From NCBI RefSeq assembly GCF_028464225.1, contig NZ_JAQPCN010000005.1, forward strand, positions 184,382-248,381: DNA of 64,000 nt, in the 5' to 3' direction. Positions 17,434 to 26,409 of the stretch are shown piece after piece. Below the pieces are notes generated by a model, which was not told the DNA's origin, did not search any database, and saw only the letters and a program-made list of their open reading frames with translations. The stretch comes from Zeaxanthinibacter sp. PT1. Lineage in GTDB: Bacteria > Bacteroidota > Bacteroidia > Flavobacteriales > Flavobacteriaceae. Positions within the stretch are counted from its first letter, which is position 1. Each line of letters opens with the position of its first letter. The position numbers were made by a program, and so were the translations under genes.

Positions 17434-18627
17434 ATGAATCTTCACGAGTATCAGGGAAAAGAGATTTTGGCAAGTTTTGGTGTCCGCATACAACGCGGTA
17501 TCGTTGCCCACAATGCTAAGGAAGCTGTAGATGCAGCCAAGCAACTTACCCAGGAAACAGGTACCGACTGGCACGTGATCAAAGCCCAGGTGCATGCAGG
17601 TGGACGTGGTAAGGGCGGTGGAGTAAAACTGGCCAAGAACCTGAAAGAAGTTGAAGAGATCGCAGGAAATATCATCGGGATGAACCTGGTGACTCCGCAG
17701 ACCTCTGCCGAAGGTAAGAAAGTACACCAGGTATTGGTTGCTGAAGATGTATACTACCCGGGAGAAAGTGAAACCAGCGAGTTCTATATGTCTGTTCTGT
17801 TAAACAGGGCAAGCGGCCGTAACATGATCATGTATTCTACCGAAGGTGGAATGGATATCGAGACCGTGGCCGAGAATACACCGCACCTGATCTTTACAGA
17901 GGAAATTGATCCTGCTACCGGATTGATGCCTTTCCAGGCGCGTAAGATAGCCTTTAACCTTGGCCTGTCCGGGACAGCTTTTAAGGAAATGACAAAATTT
18001 GTTACTTCCCTTTACAGGGCATACGATCAGAGTGACTCAAGCTTATTCGAGATCAACCCGGTGTTAAAAACATCTGATGATAAGATCATGGCGGTAGATG
18101 CCAAGGTATCCATAGACGATAACGCCTTGTTCCGAAGAAAGCAATATGCAGAGATGAGAGATCTTCGAGAGGAAAACCCTATCGAAGTAGAAGCTCGTGC
18201 TGTAGGACTTAACTATGTAGACCTCGACGGGAATGTCGGTTGTATGGTTAACGGGGCAGGATTAGCTATGGCGACCATGGATCTTATCAAAATGGCGGGT
18301 GGAGAACCTGCCAACTTCCTCGATGTAGGAGGAACTGCCGATGCCAAAAGGGTAGAGGAAGCTTTCCGTATCATCCTTAAGGATACTAACGTTAAAGCAA
18401 TCCTGATCAACATCTTCGGAGGTATCGTTCGTTGTGACCGTGTCGCCCAAGGGGTTGTAGATGCTTATAAGAATATGGGAGACGCCATCAAAGTTCCAAT
18501 CATCGTCAGGCTGCAGGGAACCAATGCGGAAATGGCTAAGGAGATCATTGATAATTCCGGCTTGGCAGTACACTCAGCGGTACAGTTCCAGGAAGCTGCA
18601 GATAAAGTAAAAGAAGTATTGGCTTAA
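17434..18627 (+). CDS. sucC: Succinyl-CoA synthetase (ADP-forming) beta subunit
   Basis: TCA-cycle subunit that binds nucleotide and, with SucD, interconverts succinyl-CoA and succinate (397 aa). It starts with the ATP-grasp signature MNLHEYQGKEILASFGV. Nucleotide-binding parts VKAQVHAGGRGKGGGVKLA and LFEINPVLKT are present. The C-terminal CoA-ligase-like domain has FLDVGGTADAKRVEEAF and INIFGGIVRCDRVAQG. sucD is not adjacent: a strong terminator follows at once, so the two subunits are encoded separately, as often seen in Flavobacteria. Confidence 0.97.
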   Translation: MNLHEYQGKEILASFGVRIQRGIVAHNAKEAVDAAKQLTQETGTDWHVIKAQVHAGGRGKGGGVKLAKNLKEVEEIAGNIIGMNLVTPQTSAEGKKVHQVLVAEDVYYPGESETSEFYMSVLLNRASGRNMIMYSTEGGMDIETVAENTPHLIFTEEIDPATGLMPFQARKIAFNLGLSGTAFKEMTKFVTSLYRAYDQSDSSLFEINPVLKTSDDKIMAVDAKVSIDDNALFRRKQYAEMRDLREENPIEVEARAVGLNYVDLDGNVGCMVNGAGLAMATMDLIKMAGGEPANFLDVGGTADAKRVEEAFRIILKDTNVKAILINIFGGIVRCDRVAQGVVDAYKNMGDAIKVPIIVRLQGTNAEMAKEIIDNSGLAVHSAVQFQEAADKVKEVLA

Positions 18628-18648
18628 TAGCCATTCAAGTTGATAATG

Positions 18649-18681
18649 AAAAAGGTGGCAATAGAATTGCCACCTTTTTTT
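18649..18681. terminator. Bidirectional terminator after sucC
   Basis: AAAAAGGTGGCAAT pairs with ATTGCCACCTTTTT around AGA, with runs on both sides. The convergent DUF1456 gene ends within it. Confidence 0.9.
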
Positions 18682-18997
18682 ATGCCTGTCCGCTATTGCT
18701 ACCTTCGGAAGGTTTTGGAGCGGTGTCTTTACCTTTCTGCCGGATCTGTTCCCGGATTTTTTTAGGATCCTTGGGATTTTCCCTGGGGCCCCTCAGGAAG
18801 AGAACAAGTCCGTTCAGAAAATTGCGCAACACCTGGTCACCACATTCTTTGTATTTGGGATGATCTTCCCTGCGGCAGAAGGCGCCAATCTCACTCTTAG
18901 AGATCCTGAAATCCACCAGTTCTAAAATAGATACGATCTCGTCGTCCCTTAGGCTCAGGGCAACCCTCAGCTTTTTCAGTATGTCATTATTGGTCAT
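18680..18997 (-). CDS. DUF1456 (YehS-like) protein
   Basis: A 105-aa cytosolic protein matching the DUF1456/YehS family: it begins MTNNDILKKLRVALSLRDDE and carries ECGDQVLRNFLNGLVLFLRG. Family members have two copies of a ~70-residue helical unit; here only one unit plus the start of a second is visible, and a low-complexity tail (KPSEGSNSGQA) replaces the rest, so it is short for the family (E. coli YehS is ~150 aa). Function of the family is unknown. It stands alone between terminator and TerB-like gene. Confidence 0.8.
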   Translation of the reverse strand: MTNNDILKKLRVALSLRDDEIVSILELVDFRISKSEIGAFCRREDHPKYKECGDQVLRNFLNGLVLFLRGPRENPKDPKKIREQIRQKGKDTAPKPSEGSNSGQA

Positions 18998-19131
18998 GCT
19001 CGTTTTTTTTGCAAGTTAGGATAATTCCCGCTAGTAAGGGCCCGGGCAGGGATAAATAGGCCGCCGGATATACGAAAAGCCTTGATTTTCAGTTATAATA
19101 CCAAGCCTCCGGATCGCTTAAACCTACAAGC

Positions 19132-19533
19132 ATGAGCACCTACAAAGAAAAATTAGGAATAATTTCAGAGATGATCGCATTTGCAAAAGCAGACGATGTC
19201 ATCAGGGTTGCGGAATATAATTTCCTCCTCAATGTCAGTAACCAATTAGGAATAGACAGGGAAACCTTTGATTCTTTATTCAGGAAGGAAGGCCCCCGGC
19301 TGACCTTAAAGTCCCATGAAGAGCGAATCCTGCAATTTCACCGCTTGTTACTGCTAATGAATGTCGATCGAGAGCAACATGCCACAGAGATCTACAGGCT
19401 GCATAATATAGGTCTCGGGATGGGATTACCTCCTTCGGCCATCGACCAGGTTTTACAAGTAATGCATGAATACCCGGACAAAATCGTCCCGCCGGAAGTG
19501 CTCATTTCCATCTTCAAAGCACACTTTAATTAG
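19132..19533 (+). CDS. TerB-like helical protein
   Basis: A 133-aa all-helical cytosolic protein. The arrangement IISEMIAFAKADDVIRVAEY, FLLNVSNQLGIDRETF and LLLLMNVDREQHATEI looks like the TerB/DjlA-N fold (acidic residues pairing in a helical bundle). Homologues in Flavobacteria are sometimes named excinuclease subunit, which nothing here supports. The role is unknown; tellurite resistance should not be assumed, since no ter genes are near. hsp20 follows 141 bases downstream behind a palindrome-rich region. Confidence 0.7.
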   Translation: MSTYKEKLGIISEMIAFAKADDVIRVAEYNFLLNVSNQLGIDRETFDSLFRKEGPRLTLKSHEERILQFHRLLLLMNVDREQHATEIYRLHNIGLGMGLPPSAIDQVLQVMHEYPDKIVPPEVLISIFKAHFN

Positions 19534-19550
19534 TGCAACTATTTTTTACA

Positions 19551-19596
19551 CGACATATTGTCGCTTAATTAAGCTCGAAATGTGACACATCGTCAC
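19551..19596. promoter_or_regulatory. Cluster of three palindromes upstream of hsp20
   Basis: In 46 bases: CGACA-TAT-TGTCG (19551-19563), the 12-bp perfect palindrome GCTTAATTAAGC (19563-19574), and GTGAC-ACATC-GTCAC (19582-19596). None is followed by a T-run, so they look like protein-binding sites for stress control of hsp20. They do not match the HrcA CIRCE element. The regulator is unknown. Confidence 0.45.
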
Positions 19597-19674
19597 CTTT
19601 TGATTGTTGGTACATCCTTTGCCTTATATAGGTCGAGAACAAAACTTAAGTGCAACAATCAAATTTATATTATC

Positions 19675-20103
19675 ATGAGTTTAATGCAGAGAAACAGCCT
19701 TTTATTTCCATCACTGATGAATGAAATGTTCAAACCGGATTGGTTTGGGGGCATGGACACCGTGAACAATAGTTTTCCCGCTGTGAATATCAAGGAGAAC
19801 GAAAAAGATTTTGAACTGGAACTCGCTATTCCAGGCCAGAAGAAAGAAGATTTCAACATTGAGGTAGACAACAATGTGTTGTCCATCTCCATGGAGACCA
19901 AGAACGAGGAAGAAACTAAAGAAGCGAATTATACACGCAGGGAGTTTTCTTATCGCTCTTTCAAGCGTGCCTTTACGCTTCCGGAGACGGTTGATGAAGA
20001 TAAGATCAACGCCGATTACAGCGACGGTATTCTAAGGTTTACCTTACCTAAAAAAGAAGAGGCCCTTCCAAAACCAAAGCGCCTCATCGAGCTGGGTAAA
20101 TAA
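19675..20103 (+). CDS. Hsp20 / alpha-crystallin small heat-shock protein
   Basis: ATP-independent holdase chaperone that binds unfolding proteins (142 aa). The alpha-crystallin domain starts at FPAVNIKENEKDFELELAIP and includes FNIEVDNNVLSIS; its closing strand is YSDGILRFTLPKKEEA. The C-terminal I/V-x-I-type tail is reduced to KPKRLIELGK. ATG 19675 is preferred over the in-frame upstream start at 19582, because family members begin at this point and 19582 lies inside a palindrome. It is monocistronic, with a terminator before the convergent peptidase gene. Confidence 0.95.
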   Translation: MSLMQRNSLLFPSLMNEMFKPDWFGGMDTVNNSFPAVNIKENEKDFELELAIPGQKKEDFNIEVDNNVLSISMETKNEEETKEANYTRREFSYRSFKRAFTLPETVDEDKINADYSDGILRFTLPKKEEALPKPKRLIELGK

Positions 20104-20173
20104 TTTTTAAAATGTTATGGAGCCCTCCTAACGGGCTTTCATAATAGTTGGTTTGTTTAGTTGGTTAGTTAGG

Positions 20174-20208
20174 AAGGGCGCCCTGTAATAAGGGCGCCTT
20201 TCTTTTAT
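20174..20208 (+). terminator. hsp20 terminator
   Basis: GGGCGCCCT (20176-20184) pairs with AGGGCGCC (20191-20198), followed by TTTCTTTTATTT. A weaker AGCCC/GGGCT hairpin at 20121-20137 precedes it. Confidence 0.75.
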
Positions 20209-22385
20209 TTCATTTTTACCTTTTCTGCAGGTTGAAAATCCGGGTGTTTTCCTTGCCATAGCGCAAAAGCAAAAGTATCAGCAAAATTCTCAAATACTTT
20301 ACTTTTGCTATCCCCGATCCCATGCCCCGCTTCAAAATCTGTTAAAAATAATACCGGCTTATTTCCTTTCTGTGATTTTTGCAGTCTTGCTGCGAACTTA
20401 GCGGGTTCCCAGGCTATAACTCTGGGATCGTTAAATCCTGCAGTCACTAGTGTTGCAGGGTATTCCACCCCATCTTGCAGGTGTAAATAGCTATCCATTT
20501 CTAACAACGATTTAAATTCTTCCGGATCTTTGACCGTTCCGAATTCAGGTGCATTTACAGGGCCATTCGGCGAAGCTTCCATGCGGACCGTATTCATAGC
20601 ACCAACTTCTGGAATAGCATAGGCGAACAAGTCCGGTCTCTCGGTCATGGCACGTCCTACAAATATTCCTCCGGCACTGCCACCCCAGATACCGAGGCGA
20701 TCTTTAGAACTGTACCCTTCTTTAATCAGGTATTCAGCTGTCGCGATCCCATCTTTCCAGGTATTGGGTTTATTCTTTTTCTGCCCCGCCTTATACCAGG
20801 CGTCTCCCAATTCACCTCCCCCACGAACATGGGCTATCACTAGGACACCATCATGAATGACGTAATTGAGAATAACCGGGCTGAACCCCGGGCTAAAAGT
20901 AGCTCCATAAGAACCGTATCCATAGATCAGGGCCGGATTTTTTCCGTTCTTGATAAGGCCTTTTTTGTGTATAATAGAAACCGGCACCATAACACCGTCG
21001 TGAGATGGGACTGTAGTTTCCGTTACTTCAACTTCCGCTAATTCGGGATACTCCGCCTGGCTGGACAAAGGTTCAAACAAAAACTGATCAGTTTTTGCAT
21101 TATAACGGTATCGCTTCTCCGGTCTGGTCCACCCTTCCAGCGTCATCCATACTTCAGGCTGCCCTGCATCGATATTGTCGAGCCCGATACTGCCCGCTGC
21201 AAAAGGGAGGGATAATTTACGTGCCTCCTCAGCGTCATTGGCTCTGAAATAGGCATTGGCTTCAACCCCATTCCTTAAGGTGGTATAATACAGCCCATCA
21301 GTTGTCAATGTCATATCTTGAATGATCTCGTCCGAAGTTTCAGGTACTACTTCAACAGCATTTTTAATATTCGGAGTATTGAGGGGTGAGCGAACGATGC
21401 GGTAATTTGGTGCCCCGTCATAAATCTTCATGTAAATGAAATTTTTATCGCTGGTAAAATTGGTCACCTTATCTTCCCTGCCGAAAACTTTCTGCAAGCT
21501 TTTCGGTGCTTCTTTTCCCCCGTGATTCCCAACGTAAAGAAGCAGGTTGTCTTCTACAGTAGCCGGAAGAGCGAATACTTTTTTGTTGACATTATTATAC
21601 CATATAATAGGAATTTCTTCCGGTTTTATTTGCAGGGAGGGATGCGTATAGGTTGAAAAATATTCCAAGTCATTTTCAACGGAAGAGCCTACAGTATGCA
21701 GGTAGCTCCGCATATTTATTTGCCGATTTACATCGGAGATGTCAGAAGAGTTGTAACGTGTGTAGGTGAATGAATCATTCCCCGGTTGCCATGAAATTCC
21801 CCAGGTACTTGCACGGTCTATAAGTTCCGGAAGCCGGGTCCCATCGCGTTTCAGGATGATTAATTCGGCGTTCTCAGAACCGTCAGGGGATATGGCGAGC
21901 ACTACCTGATCCCCGTAAGTGTCCGGGAAAAAGTTAGAGATCACAAAATTGCTCTCGCTTTCCGGGCGATATGTCTCAGGGTCGAACAGTAATTTTTCCT
22001 CGCCTTGATACCCTTCCCGGTAGTATAATTTACCATTGTCATCCTCAGGCCTGAACTTGATATAGAAGTACCTTCCGTTCTCTGTGATCTTTGTATTACC
22101 AACCCTGGAGCTCACGCGCTTATCGAGTTCATAGAATTTATCGAGCACTGATTTCCTGCCCGGGATGGCTTCCAGGGTTACCCTGGCATAATTGGAATGG
22201 TCGCGCATCCAGGATAATACCTGTGGATCTTCCAGGTTCTCAACATAGCGATACGGATCCTGTACCGTAATTCCATGGTAGGTTTCCGTTACGTTGTTCT
22301 CAGGAAGGACGGCGGGTAAAACCACCTCTTGGGCGGCAACAAAAAGGCTAAAACTAAAAGTTAGGAGCAGCAGAAAATTTCTCAT
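20205..22385 (-). CDS. Prolyl oligopeptidase family serine peptidase (S9A)
   Basis: A 726-aa exported enzyme: signal peptide about 1-18 (FSLFVAAQ), N-terminal beta-propeller (70-430) that gates access, and C-terminal alpha/beta-hydrolase domain. The propeller-entry motif is YHGITVQDPYRYVENLEDP. The catalytic Ser lies in GIWGGSAGGIFVG at about residue 568; the Asp is in FNDPRVIAWEP and the His in DFEAGHGIGDSK. It should cleave short proline-containing peptides in the periplasm. No linked transporter is present, so it is probably a housekeeping peptide-recycling enzyme. Confidence 0.95.
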   Translation of the reverse strand: MRNFLLLLTFSFSLFVAAQEVVLPAVLPENNVTETYHGITVQDPYRYVENLEDPQVLSWMRDHSNYARVTLEAIPGRKSVLDKFYELDKRVSSRVGNTKITENGRYFYIKFRPEDDNGKLYYREGYQGEEKLLFDPETYRPESESNFVISNFFPDTYGDQVVLAISPDGSENAELIILKRDGTRLPELIDRASTWGISWQPGNDSFTYTRYNSSDISDVNRQINMRSYLHTVGSSVENDLEYFSTYTHPSLQIKPEEIPIIWYNNVNKKVFALPATVEDNLLLYVGNHGGKEAPKSLQKVFGREDKVTNFTSDKNFIYMKIYDGAPNYRIVRSPLNTPNIKNAVEVVPETSDEIIQDMTLTTDGLYYTTLRNGVEANAYFRANDAEEARKLSLPFAAGSIGLDNIDAGQPEVWMTLEGWTRPEKRYRYNAKTDQFLFEPLSSQAEYPELAEVEVTETTVPSHDGVMVPVSIIHKKGLIKNGKNPALIYGYGSYGATFSPGFSPVILNYVIHDGVLVIAHVRGGGELGDAWYKAGQKKNKPNTWKDGIATAEYLIKEGYSSKDRLGIWGGSAGGIFVGRAMTERPDLFAYAIPEVGAMNTVRMEASPNGPVNAPEFGTVKDPEEFKSLLEMDSYLHLQDGVEYPATLVTAGFNDPRVIAWEPAKFAARLQKSQKGNKPVLFLTDFEAGHGIGDSKSKVFENFADTFAFALWQGKHPDFQPAEKVKMK

Positions 22386-22517
22386 GGCGTGTTTGTTTTA
22401 AGTGGTTAACACGGGGGAAATTTCCGGAGGTAATATTAAATGTAGCTAAATTAATCGATATAGATATCTTGTAATCAGGATTTTAACAGCGCTCTTATTA
22501 TCGATATCAAAAGCGTT

Positions 22518-24506
22518 TTATTCCTGTTCCTGCAACATTTTTATCTCATCCCTTAGTTTGGCGGCTTCCATGAAGTCCAGCTCCTTTGCCGCCTTCTCCA
22601 TCATTTTCCGTTTGTTCCGGATCAGTTTCTCCCGCTGTTCCTTAGTCAGGTATTCCATATCCGGCTCAGCGGCACGCATCTCCTCCTTTTCAAAGTGGAA
22701 GGTGGAGACCGAATTTTTAGATAAGACGTTGTCCAGGCTTTTATTCAGGGCCATAGGAGTAACATTGTGCTCTTTATTGTAGGCCATCTGCTTATCCCGG
22801 CGGTAATTGGTCTCATCAATGGTCTTCTGCATACTGTCCGTGATCTTGTCCGCATACATGATCGCTTTCCCGTTCAGGTGCCTGGCAGCCCTTCCCACGG
22901 TCTGGGTCAGGGAGCGGTTACTCCGTAAGAACCCTTCCTTATCAGCATCGACAATAGCGACCAGGGATACTTCCGGCAAGTCTAATCCTTCCCGGAGCAG
23001 GTTTACCCCGATCAGGACATCAAAAATCCCCTTCCTCAGGTCCTGCATGATTTCCACCCGTTCCAGGGTATCGACATCACTATGTATATAACGGCAACGG
23101 ACGTTGATCCTGGTCAGGTATTTGGCCAGCTCTTCAGCCATCCTTTTGGTCAGGGTAGTCACCAGGGTCCTTTCATCTTTGTCCACGCGTTGCTGTATCT
23201 CTTCCACCAGGTCATCTATCTGGTTCTTGCTGGGGCGAACCTCGATCACCGGGTCTAACAAACCGGTAGGACGGATCACCTGTTCTACGTAAACACCCTG
23301 GCTTTTCTGCATTTCGTAATCGGCGGGGGTTGCACTCACATAGATCACCTGGTTCTGCAGGGCCTCGAATTCTTCAAATTTCAGGGGCCGGTTATCCATG
23401 GCCGCCGGCAGCCTGAAACCGTATTCCACCAGGTTTTCCTTCCTGGAACGGTCTCCTCCATACATGGCGTGTACCTGTGGAATGGTCACATGGCTTTCAT
23501 CTACCACCATCAGGTAGTCATCCGGGAAGTAGTCCAGCAGGCAGAAGGGGCGGGTTCCCGGTTCCCGGCCGTCCAGGTATCGCGAATAGTTCTCAATGCC
23601 GGAACAATACCCTAATTCCCTGATCATTTCCAAGTCAAAGTTGGTGCGCTCATCCAGTCGCTTTGCTTCGATAGGCTTTCCTACCTCCTGGAAATAATTA
23701 ACCTGTGCTACAAGATCATCCTGTATCTCGTGGATGGCATTCTGAAGTACATCCGGGGATGTCACGAACATGTTCGCAGGGTAAATATTTAAGGAGATGT
23801 AAGAATCGAGCTTGGTATTTTTAAAAGGATCAAATGCTTCGATCTCTTCGATCTCATCCCCGAAGAAATGTATCCTGAAGGCGTGATCCGCGTAGCTTGG
23901 GAAAACATCAACCACATCACCCTTAACCCTGAAATTCCCGTTCTTGAATTCGGCTGTAGTCCTGGAATAAAGACTCTGTACCAGCTGGTGCATAAACTTA
24001 GTTCGGGAAAGGACCTGGTCCCGTTTTATGGAGATCACGTTCTTCTGGAATTCCACGGGGTTACCAATACCATATAGACAGGAAACGGAGGCCACTACCA
24101 ATACATCCCTACGTCCTGAAAGGAGGGAGGAGGTAGCACTAAGCCTCAGTTTCTCGATATCTTCGTTGATCGAGAGATCTTTTTCAATATAAAGTCCTGA
24201 GGTTGGGATATAAGCTTCCGGCTGGTAGTAATCGTAGTAGGAAACAAAATATTCCACCGCGTTATCGGGGAAGAACTGCTTGAATTCCGAATATAGCTGT
24301 GCTGCAAGGGTCTTATTGTGGGCAAGTACCAGGGTAGGGCGCTGTACCTCTTGTATCACGTTTGCCACTGTAAATGTTTTTCCCGATCCGGTTACTCCTA
24401 ACAAGGTCTGATACTTTTCCCCGGATTCTATACCGGAGGTTAGTTCAGTTATGGCGTTTGGTTGATCCCCGGTGGGCTTAAAATCGGATACTACGTTGAA
24501 TTTCAT
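22518..24506 (-). CDS. uvrB: UvrABC excinuclease subunit B
   Basis: DNA-damage verification helicase of nucleotide excision repair (662 aa). Walker A is GVTGSGKTF (38-46). The beta-hairpin inserted between DNA strands is YYDYYQPEAYIP (about 92-103). DEAD-like motif VVDESHVTIPQ, helicase motif VIGVNLLREGLDLPEVSLV and QTVGRAARH follow. The C-terminal UVR domain (LRDEIKMLQEQE) contacts UvrC. All expected parts are present. A TAATTTTG box ends only 4 bases before the ATG, so its transcript may be almost leaderless. Confidence 0.98.
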   Translation of the reverse strand: MKFNVVSDFKPTGDQPNAITELTSGIESGEKYQTLLGVTGSGKTFTVANVIQEVQRPTLVLAHNKTLAAQLYSEFKQFFPDNAVEYFVSYYDYYQPEAYIPTSGLYIEKDLSINEDIEKLRLSATSSLLSGRRDVLVVASVSCLYGIGNPVEFQKNVISIKRDQVLSRTKFMHQLVQSLYSRTTAEFKNGNFRVKGDVVDVFPSYADHAFRIHFFGDEIEEIEAFDPFKNTKLDSYISLNIYPANMFVTSPDVLQNAIHEIQDDLVAQVNYFQEVGKPIEAKRLDERTNFDLEMIRELGYCSGIENYSRYLDGREPGTRPFCLLDYFPDDYLMVVDESHVTIPQVHAMYGGDRSRKENLVEYGFRLPAAMDNRPLKFEEFEALQNQVIYVSATPADYEMQKSQGVYVEQVIRPTGLLDPVIEVRPSKNQIDDLVEEIQQRVDKDERTLVTTLTKRMAEELAKYLTRINVRCRYIHSDVDTLERVEIMQDLRKGIFDVLIGVNLLREGLDLPEVSLVAIVDADKEGFLRSNRSLTQTVGRAARHLNGKAIMYADKITDSMQKTIDETNYRRDKQMAYNKEHNVTPMALNKSLDNVLSKNSVSTFHFEKEEMRAAEPDMEYLTKEQREKLIRNKRKMMEKAAKELDFMEAAKLRDEIKMLQEQE

Positions 24507-24510
24507 AGGA

Positions 24511-24518
24511 CAAAATTA
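24511..24518 (-). promoter_or_regulatory. uvrB -7 box, nearly leaderless
   Basis: The minus strand reads TAATTTTG, ending 4 bases before the uvrB ATG (24504-24506). If used, the mRNA would begin at or within a few bases of the start codon. Confidence 0.4.
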
Positions 24519-24565
24519 CAAAAGCATGGGCTTTAGGCTGTTCTTCCTTACGAAGATTTTAACTA

Positions 24566-26308
24566 CTATCGCTTCAGACTAAAATAGCCACTTACTGTTT
24601 TATTTTCCACATCGGTGGCCTTGTACCAATAGGTCCCTCCCGGCAGTGGCCTTCCATTGTAGGTGCCATCCCAGCCGATGGAGCCCACTAAGATCTGGAC
24701 CAGGAATTTACCGTAGCGGTCATAGATTCTGATCGATTCCATAGGGGCGGCATCCAGGCCGGGAACCGGGCTAAATTGCCAATAATCGTTGATCCCGTCC
24801 TGGTTAGGACTAAAGAATTTGGGAAATCCTTCAGCCAGGTCCGGTTCATTGATCTGGGCTGAAACCGTACCACAGCCGTTCTTATCCCTGACGTAGATGG
24901 TATGTGGACCGGGAGCTACCCCGGTGAAAATTGGGTTATCCTGGAAGGGACCTTCCCCGGAATCCAGGGCATACTCATAATCCCCAATACCGCTTACTTC
25001 CACGCGGATACTGATATTCTGCCCATCTTCTCCCACTACCAGCGATCGAATGTCCGGCAATTCAGATGATACTACTTCAAATTCTTTTGAAGTCGGGCAG
25101 CTTGCCGGTTCTACCGGGTCATCGCTGAGGTTGTAGGCTTCGTAACGATAGGTGCCGGTTACGGACAGGGAGACCTGCTCTGATTCTGAAATTAATTGTT
25201 CCTGCCCATTGGCACGTACACGGTACCAACGGTACCCATCAGCCTCGTCCGGGGCTTCCAATATAAGGGGCGTTTCATTCTCGCAGAAAGAAACGGTATC
25301 CGGAAGACTGATCTCCGGGTTCAGGATGACGAGTTCTCCCGACGCAGGATCAAAGTAAGGTCCGCAACCGAGAATGGTAGAGAAGCTCTGCTGTTGGCAA
25401 CCAATGGCTTCCCCGGCCTCGTTAAACGGGATAATAGTTATAAAGAAAGTACGGTTCGCTTCCAGGTTTATTATTGCCGATGAGTTCGTAAAAAAGCGTA
25501 CCCCGTCCAGGATCTCCGCGCTAAAAGGCGAATTACCGATGGTGACGCGGTACCCGTCTGCTCCCGCTACAGCTTGCCATTCCAAGGTTGGGGTAAGTGA
25601 AATCCCGGACTCACCGTTCTGCGGACTGATGAGGGAGGAACAGCCGGGTAGTTGTGCAATGGCCCCGGTTGTAAAACTGCTTTCCACACAGCCGGATGCC
25701 TGCCCGTTCTCATTGCGGGCTATGACCCGGGCAAAGAGTAGGGTGTTTTCCGGGAGGTCCGCTGGGGGATTAAAAGAAAGGACATTCCCCAGGTCCAGGT
25801 CGATGATATCGTTGGCCCCGGGACTAGTTCCCAATTGCAGACTGTAGCCGGTGGCGGAGGGCGAATAAGGCCAGCGCAGGTTTGTTCCGACATTCACATC
25901 CTGGGCTCCATCCGAAGGGGAAGCAAGCGCGATACAAGGAGGAGTTGTTAGTACATCTTCGGTCCGGAAAGTTTCGCTGGCACAGCGAATATCGGCCACC
26001 CCTTCCTCGAAGAAGAATAGGGTAATAGTTACATATATCTGGGTATTCTCCGGCAGCCCCATAGGTGGGGTATAGGCGGTTGCACTACCGACAGACTGAT
26101 TATCCAGGATATCAGTTCCCATCGGACTAGTGCCTATAGAGATGATATATCCGGGTACACCGATTACCGGGTTCCAACGGATGGTCGAATTTACCGGTAC
26201 ATCCAAAGCGCCGGCCAGGGGATTGATCAATACCGGGGAGGGACATTCCTGCCCGTTCGCGATATATCCCAGCAGAAGAGCGGTATAGAATAGCAATTTT
26301 TTAAGCAT
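24566..26308 (-). CDS. T9SS type B sorted, fibronectin-III-like repeat protein
   Basis: A 580-aa exported protein; ATG 26308 (MLKKLLFYTALLLGY) gives a signal peptide and is preferred over the in-frame upstream start at 26362. Three similar ~95-residue modules (each with GAQDVNVGTNLRW or GALDVPVNSTIRW style openings and a late AxxxENT strand) look like Fn3/Ig-type repeats. An Ig-like segment with CENETPLILEAPDE follows. The C-terminus PKFFSPNQDGINDYW to VSGYFSLKR is the gliding-motility/CHU_C type B domain that directs export by the type IX system. It is likely a surface adhesin. No enzymatic motif is seen. Confidence 0.9.
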   Translation of the reverse strand: MLKKLLFYTALLLGYIANGQECPSPVLINPLAGALDVPVNSTIRWNPVIGVPGYIISIGTSPMGTDILDNQSVGSATAYTPPMGLPENTQIYVTITLFFFEEGVADIRCASETFRTEDVLTTPPCIALASPSDGAQDVNVGTNLRWPYSPSATGYSLQLGTSPGANDIIDLDLGNVLSFNPPADLPENTLLFARVIARNENGQASGCVESSFTTGAIAQLPGCSSLISPQNGESGISLTPTLEWQAVAGADGYRVTIGNSPFSAEILDGVRFFTNSSAIINLEANRTFFITIIPFNEAGEAIGCQQQSFSTILGCGPYFDPASGELVILNPEISLPDTVSFCENETPLILEAPDEADGYRWYRVRANGQEQLISESEQVSLSVTGTYRYEAYNLSDDPVEPASCPTSKEFEVVSSELPDIRSLVVGEDGQNISIRVEVSGIGDYEYALDSGEGPFQDNPIFTGVAPGPHTIYVRDKNGCGTVSAQINEPDLAEGFPKFFSPNQDGINDYWQFSPVPGLDAAPMESIRIYDRYGKFLVQILVGSIGWDGTYNGRPLPGGTYWYKATDVENKTVSGYFSLKR

Positions 26309-26409
26309 CACGGGAGTGTTGCGCCTAATAAGGTAGTGAAAAGCCCAGGATTTACCTTTCATTCAGCGACCAAACCCAGTAATTTACGTGCAGTGGCAAT
26401 CGATTAGTA

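Noticed and set aside
19132..19533. Excinuclease or tellurite-resistance assignment for the TerB-like protein
   Set aside because: It has no nuclease or ATPase motif and no ter operon around it; only a TerB-like helical pattern can be seen.
22440..22517. Regulatory palindrome GATAT-AG-ATATC upstream of the S9 peptidase gene
   Set aside because: Short AT-rich arms expected by chance in this AT-rich gap, and no link to a promoter box.
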